This document shows, one piece after another, positions 59,436-64,000 of a stretch of 64,000 nt of DNA. Position numbers and translations under genes: made by a program. The number at the start of each line of letters is the position of its first letter. Position 1 is the first letter of the stretch. This DNA is from Polytrichum commune (taxonomy: Eukaryota; Streptophyta; Polytrichopsida; Polytrichales; Polytrichaceae): assembly GCA_950295325.1 (NCBI GenBank), contig OX485806.1:5890001-5954000 (forward strand), read 5' to 3'. The notes below the pieces were generated by a model that did no database searches, was not told the origin of the DNA, and worked only from the letters and a program-made list of their open reading frames with translations.

Positions 59436-62400
59436 CATAAGCGACTATTGGATCAAAGTAGAATGAAGTTTATGTGAAAGACAAACACACAAGAAACCCG
59501 TACCTATCCACATGAACACTTATCAATTGAAAAAACAACCATTTCATGCGATTTTTTTCCATATAAAGCACTGTGCAACTCTGAATAGCAAGTGACACTA
59601 AACACCATAAACGGTGAACTGGCAGGATGAGTCACCAGACTTCATGGATGGATGAGAATGGATGGATGGATGTAGTATACACGGATGGATGAATTATAGA
59701 TGGATGGATGGATGAATTGGGTGTGGGGGAGTGTTTAGGGGGAGGCCATTTAATGCAACACATCCAAATTTGGGTCTGGGAGCAATAGTGGGGAAATGGC
59801 TAAACTAAACTGGTCTCCCACGACCCTGCACGTAGGCCAAGAATATGCCGCCTTATTCTCCTCATTCTAATAATATTTCTTTTTAAACCCCCCCCCCCCC
59901 TCCCCTTGGACCGGTGAAGTGTTACTGCATGTTGGGCTATGCTATGGCTCCCCATGGGCTCCCAGCTCACCTCAATCATTCTCCCCCTCTAACTTAAGTG
60001 GGGTGGGTTGTTTGCTTTCATTCTCCCTTTGAGAATATGGTGTTAGTATTAGGGAGTCTTGAGTCTTTCTCGTTTTAATTGGACTATTGGACCGACACTG
60101 GACTCTATGTCGTTCAAGTTGCCCATCGTTCTAGGGAGTAAGTTTATCCCTCGTGGAACATCACATCAACATGAACACATGAGGTTTGAAGCTTTGTAAC
60201 CATGTCACAGTAATAATGGAGTGACAATTTCTGTTACACGCACATTAACTACACTAAATGTGATAGTTAGTGTGTGTGTGTTGCCGATTCTAATTGTCTT
60301 GCTCGTCACTAATTGTAAACCGCGGTATAGTGTCACCAACACTAAATGTTAATCCGACATTATTTGTCATTCCTTTTAAATTTTAAATTTTTTTTTGGGG
60401 GGGGATTATAGTGTTACAGTGTTGCAATTACTATCACTTATCAAGTGATTTTTCATCCAAACTTTGATCATTTATGACAATATTTCATCACGAGTTGGTG
60501 GCAAGAAAAGGTAGGGGTTTGGCCAACGGATGAACTCGTCCATCATCCATGATAGTATTTGTAAACTTTATCATAAGAAGTGTCATCCAAAAAGTTACCA
60601 TAGTGATATTAAATACCATATGACACTAAATATCATATCTAGTGTACTTTAACCTCAGTGTCACCTTATTTTGTAGTTTGGGCTATTGCCTTTCATTCTA
60701 GAACTTGGAAACTCTAACATGCCTCATGTAAAAGATGATTGTTTAACCATATACTTCAAACACTTACATTTCAACATTGAGATCAACATTCCAACCTACA
60801 AGCACTCTAATCCCAACACTTTGTCTTGGCTAATGTCAATGAATACAAGCTGACATCCAATTATTGTCATGCTACTCAAAGCCTCAAAGGGTAGGCATGT
60901 GATTTTCAAGTTGCAAATCAACCCAACACCCTCTAAATCCCATCAAAAGAAACAACATGTGAGCAAGAAAATTGAAGAACCGTATTTTTGTTGAATTATT
61001 TAACATGCATCACCTAATTGCTACCTTCTTCCGACAACCCACAATCAAAGTGTTCAACTCAACTACAAGTGAGTATGTTTGACCTGAGAGCTCTAGCAAC
61101 AAAAACCATGTAGAGAACAACAAAACTCCCTCCCAAGGAATTTCCGCAAACAACCCCAAAGCCATGAACAATGTGGACAAATCATCGCCGAGTTGAACTC
61201 CACCTTACGGCAATAAAGGCTCGTATTATGTCGAGACTCTATGGATGATCATCACCACAATAAACCCCAAATGTACCTCGAATCGTCATCTTCTTTATGA
61301 CTGAAACACTAAATCAACTTCGACTCGGACACCATCTAACACCATCTAACACGGTTGCCAGGTAGGTGCATCCAGGTCAACATGTGCGGTGTTGTTTGGC
61401 CTGAAGTCACAATTAGCTAACAAAATGGGTCAGTGGACCATGGAGTGTTGCACAACCCTTAGGTGGCTTAATGTCGGAGTTTTGATAGGATCCACCCCTT
61501 TGTCTTTTTTACCTTCAACATGCACGAATGTTTCTCGAAATCCACTCAACACTACAAGAAGGGTGGAATTTCAACAAGTCGTTATAGAAAATATCGTTTA
61601 ATAAACAATCTATGTATGATTATAAGGTGAGCTACATTTCCAAATAGGATGTGCTAAACAGTTCACGAATTACTATATGTATGTTGTTGACCATCTCATT
61701 TGAACTTGATTGTTTTACTTGAGAATGACATTGTCGGTTCTAACATTGGGGGGACATATTGAGTTCATCTGTGTATTGAAGAACAAACTTCCAAAAAAAC
61801 TCGCTTTGGTTTTAAGTTTCTCACATATTGGTACTGCTAAAAGTCCATTGATGATTAGAGTTATATGTAAAGGTTGTCAAAGAGGGACAAAACCGTGGGT
61901 TTGATTCTTCTTTGTGAATATTTTCTATGAAGAGCTTGTTGGCTTGTTATGCATTGGAGCCCATTTTGAAAGTCATGTGAAAATTTTGGGACCTCTTTTT
62001 TGCAGCTCCAGTTCTTTGAAATAATTTAAGGATCTAAAATAGGGTATGCCCATGGGACCCACTATCCTAAATCCCATATCAACCTATGCAAGGCTAGCTT
62101 TGCCCACCCATCCCTAGTACAACAAGCTAGAAATCCAATTTTTTGATAAGCAAACACCACTCTTTATGTATGGTGGTATAAGCATTAACCCCTAACTTCC
62201 CACACATAATTTCCTTCAAATTTGCCCAAAAAACGTGACCTCAATTTCAACAACCATAGTTGAGGATCCGAAATTATTTTGACAAATCCAACCACATAAA
62301 TGTTTGCATGTTCGAGGTGACTACTCATAGTCTAGATTTTAAACGTTGAAGTTTTGTTATGTAGGAGATTATTTTAGGAATGCCAATAGTGGTCTTGAGG

Positions 62401-62960
62401 GACAACAATTTAGAACTTTAATTGGAGTTGGTCTTTTGATCGAACCTCCACTCAAATCATCTCCATATAACAAAATGTTACCCTCGCTCAAACGAGGGGC
62501 AATACATGTACTCAAATTAGTTCACAAATCTTGAAACCATTATTTTGTGGTCTTTTGGGAAGGTTTGCAATTTGAGGCAGCGGTGCCACAACTGCGCACC
62601 TTCTACATGGATTTACACCCACCAACACATGTCCAATTGAAAATTCTAAAAATGGATGTTTAGGATATGTTGCATTTGAGTGTCATGCAAACTTTCAAAT
62701 CAATTGGGAACCATTTGCACATATAGATCTTGAGAAAAAACATGTTTAGGACATGCTGCCCCTAAACCGTAGAGGTGACAAATGTCAAGTTTTGGTTCAT
62801 AGACTAGTTCCATAGCAAACCACTTGAGAGGACACTCTCATATTTGAATTAATCCAAAAACTAACTAACTTTGTTGAATCAAAATTATTCACGTGGCAAA
62901 ACATAGCAAACCTAAATATGAACAAGAGGAATAGCTGAAATAATCCAGAATCCATCCGAA
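59436..62960. other. Intergenic DNA
   Basis: No supported gene. It contains a lone MITE end (about 59577-59625), GATG repeats (59641-59713), a C-run (59888-59900) and family C copy 2 (60230-60660). The remainder to 62.96 kb shows nothing I can name. Confidence 0.5.
60230..60660 (+). repeat. Dispersed repeat family C, copy 2
   Basis: Matches 51200-51800 except that the SINE-like block is absent. Its start (TTAACTACACTAAATGTGAT) resembles the MITE family ends. Confidence 0.55.
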
Positions 62961-63184
62961 CTACACTAACTATGAAATTTAGTGTCACTTGCTATTTAGA
63001 GTTACACATTCCTATATATTTTTTACTATTGATGTAATAATCTACCAAATAAAAATGTTGATGTGGTCCAATGTCCAAACAACCAATTTGGCCTTTTGTT
63101 GGTAAAAACGAGATGTACAATAAACAGTTATAGCGTTGCGTAATTCCAAATAGTAAGTGATACTAAATTTCATATTTAGTGTAG
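62961..63184. mobile_element. MITE, TTAGTG family, member 4 (best preserved)
   Basis: Inverted ends of about 47 bp: CTACACTAACTATGAAATTT followed by AGTGTCACTTGCTATTTAGA on the left, matching the reverse complement of the right end (63140-63184) with few changes. It is 224 bp and non-coding. The centre, AATGTCCAAACAACCAATTT, is shared with members 2 and 3. Confidence 0.75.
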
Positions 63185-63760
63185 TGTCAAAAGGGTCAAG
63201 CGAATTATTCACGACCTAATTATGGTCTCATAGGACATTAAGGGTTAAGAAAACGTGGGTGATTTTATGTTGATTCTCACGATCTCAAAATTTGGACTAA
63301 TACCATGATTTCATCTGCTTTATTTTACAAAGAACTTTATTTTATATCTTGCCAATGCTAGATTACGTGAAGTCCACCTCAATTTGTGGGAAGGACAAAG
63401 TTTCCTAGTTCACCGTAACATTCTCACTGCTATTGCCCAACCCATTGTAGTGTTTTGTGAGTGATGTTAGCATTGTCAATGGATTTCTGGGAAAAAAATA
63501 AAAAATAAAATAAAAAATTCACAATGACACGACTTTGATTAATAAAGTCCAAGAAGCCAACATGCTTAAGTATATGACTAGGAGTACAAGGCCCAGAAAT
63601 GCTAATTTCATAGAGTATTGAATACAGACATATGCTTCAGTATGTTCTCACATAAGCATATGTCTGTGAGAACGTTACAACATGTCAATGAACATTGTGT
63701 ATGCTCCATTTTTAGAAGTTTCTAGTAATGAAAGTAAGTAACTTAAATATGTATGTTGTC
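63185..63760. other. Intergenic DNA
   Basis: AT-rich. It has a short inverted repeat around GACATATGCTTCAGTATGTT and CATAAGCATATGTCTGTGAG (about 63625-63675). No gene seen. Confidence 0.4.
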
Positions 63761-63900
63761 GAGAAGAAGTCTATGGGCAATGAAAGCAGCTTGTGGCTTC
63801 TGGTGAGGCCACGTTGCATGTGCTTTCTAGACCGTCGGATTTGACCGATGTAACCCTCCTCCCCTGATCACCTCCGTTCCTGCCACCACTCATCCACTGC
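63761..63900 (-). repeat. 130-bp dispersed repeat, copy 2 (inverted)
   Basis: The reverse complement matches 31410-31539, with about ten extra bases (CAGGGGAGGAGGG region). Confidence 0.7.
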
Positions 63901-64000
63901 GTTAGGCACCATGACAAATCTCGGTCCTTTCTAGCTTAAGAGCCGATCACAAACCAACATAGGTCTAAATAAAAATATGGAATATAGTTTAGCTTACTAT

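Overview
The window looks like the nuclear genome of a land plant or a streptophyte alga with a repeat-rich genome. The one clear host gene is a plant-type organellar histidyl-tRNA synthetase with ten short introns. Telomere-like TTTAGGG and AAACCCTAA motifs occur, and most of the remaining sequence is AT-rich and repeat-derived. The retroelement's methyltransferase has the DNMT3 motif order rather than the permuted order of plant DRM enzymes. Together these favour a non-flowering lineage (fern, lycophyte, bryophyte or charophyte), but the species cannot be fixed from sequence alone.

Layout. 1-18.9 kb: AT-rich intergenic DNA with old dispersed repeats, a 1.33-kb repeat at 1203-2535, long inverted repeats near 3.4-3.8 kb and 17.0 kb, two faint gene-like remnants near 10 and 12.4 kb, and a decayed tandem duplication (17.9-18.96 kb) ending just before the host gene. 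19193-23207: the HisRS gene, 11 exons, 515 codons, one GC-AG intron. 23.2-28.6 kb: intergenic DNA rich in microsatellites. 28614-30342: a pogo/Tigger-like DNA transposon with good terminal inverted repeats, a TA target duplication and a frameshifted, N-terminally incomplete transposase. 30.3-33.6 kb: repeats.

33574-45006: a second copy of the 1.33-kb repeat, split by a 10,140-bp Ty3/gypsy-type retroelement (34475-44614) flanked by TATC. The element carries gag zinc knuckles, a protease, a full-length-looking cytosine-C5 DNA methyltransferase domain, reverse transcriptase, RNase H and an integrase followed by a PHD finger. Its coding region is broken at about five points, yet its terminal repeats differ by only about 1%, so it is a young fossil. 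A retroelement that both writes DNA methylation and may read histone marks is the most notable content of the window.

45-64 kb: a graveyard of small non-autonomous elements. It holds a MITE family with TIRs containing TTAGTGTCACTTGCTATT, tRNA-related SINE-like pieces (one with a 15-bp target duplication), a decayed LINE end, and a 2.16-kb PIF/Harbinger-like element (56871-59028, TTA target duplication). That last element has no recognisable transposase but holds a possible captured exon pair. Apart from HisRS, no functional host gene is supported.
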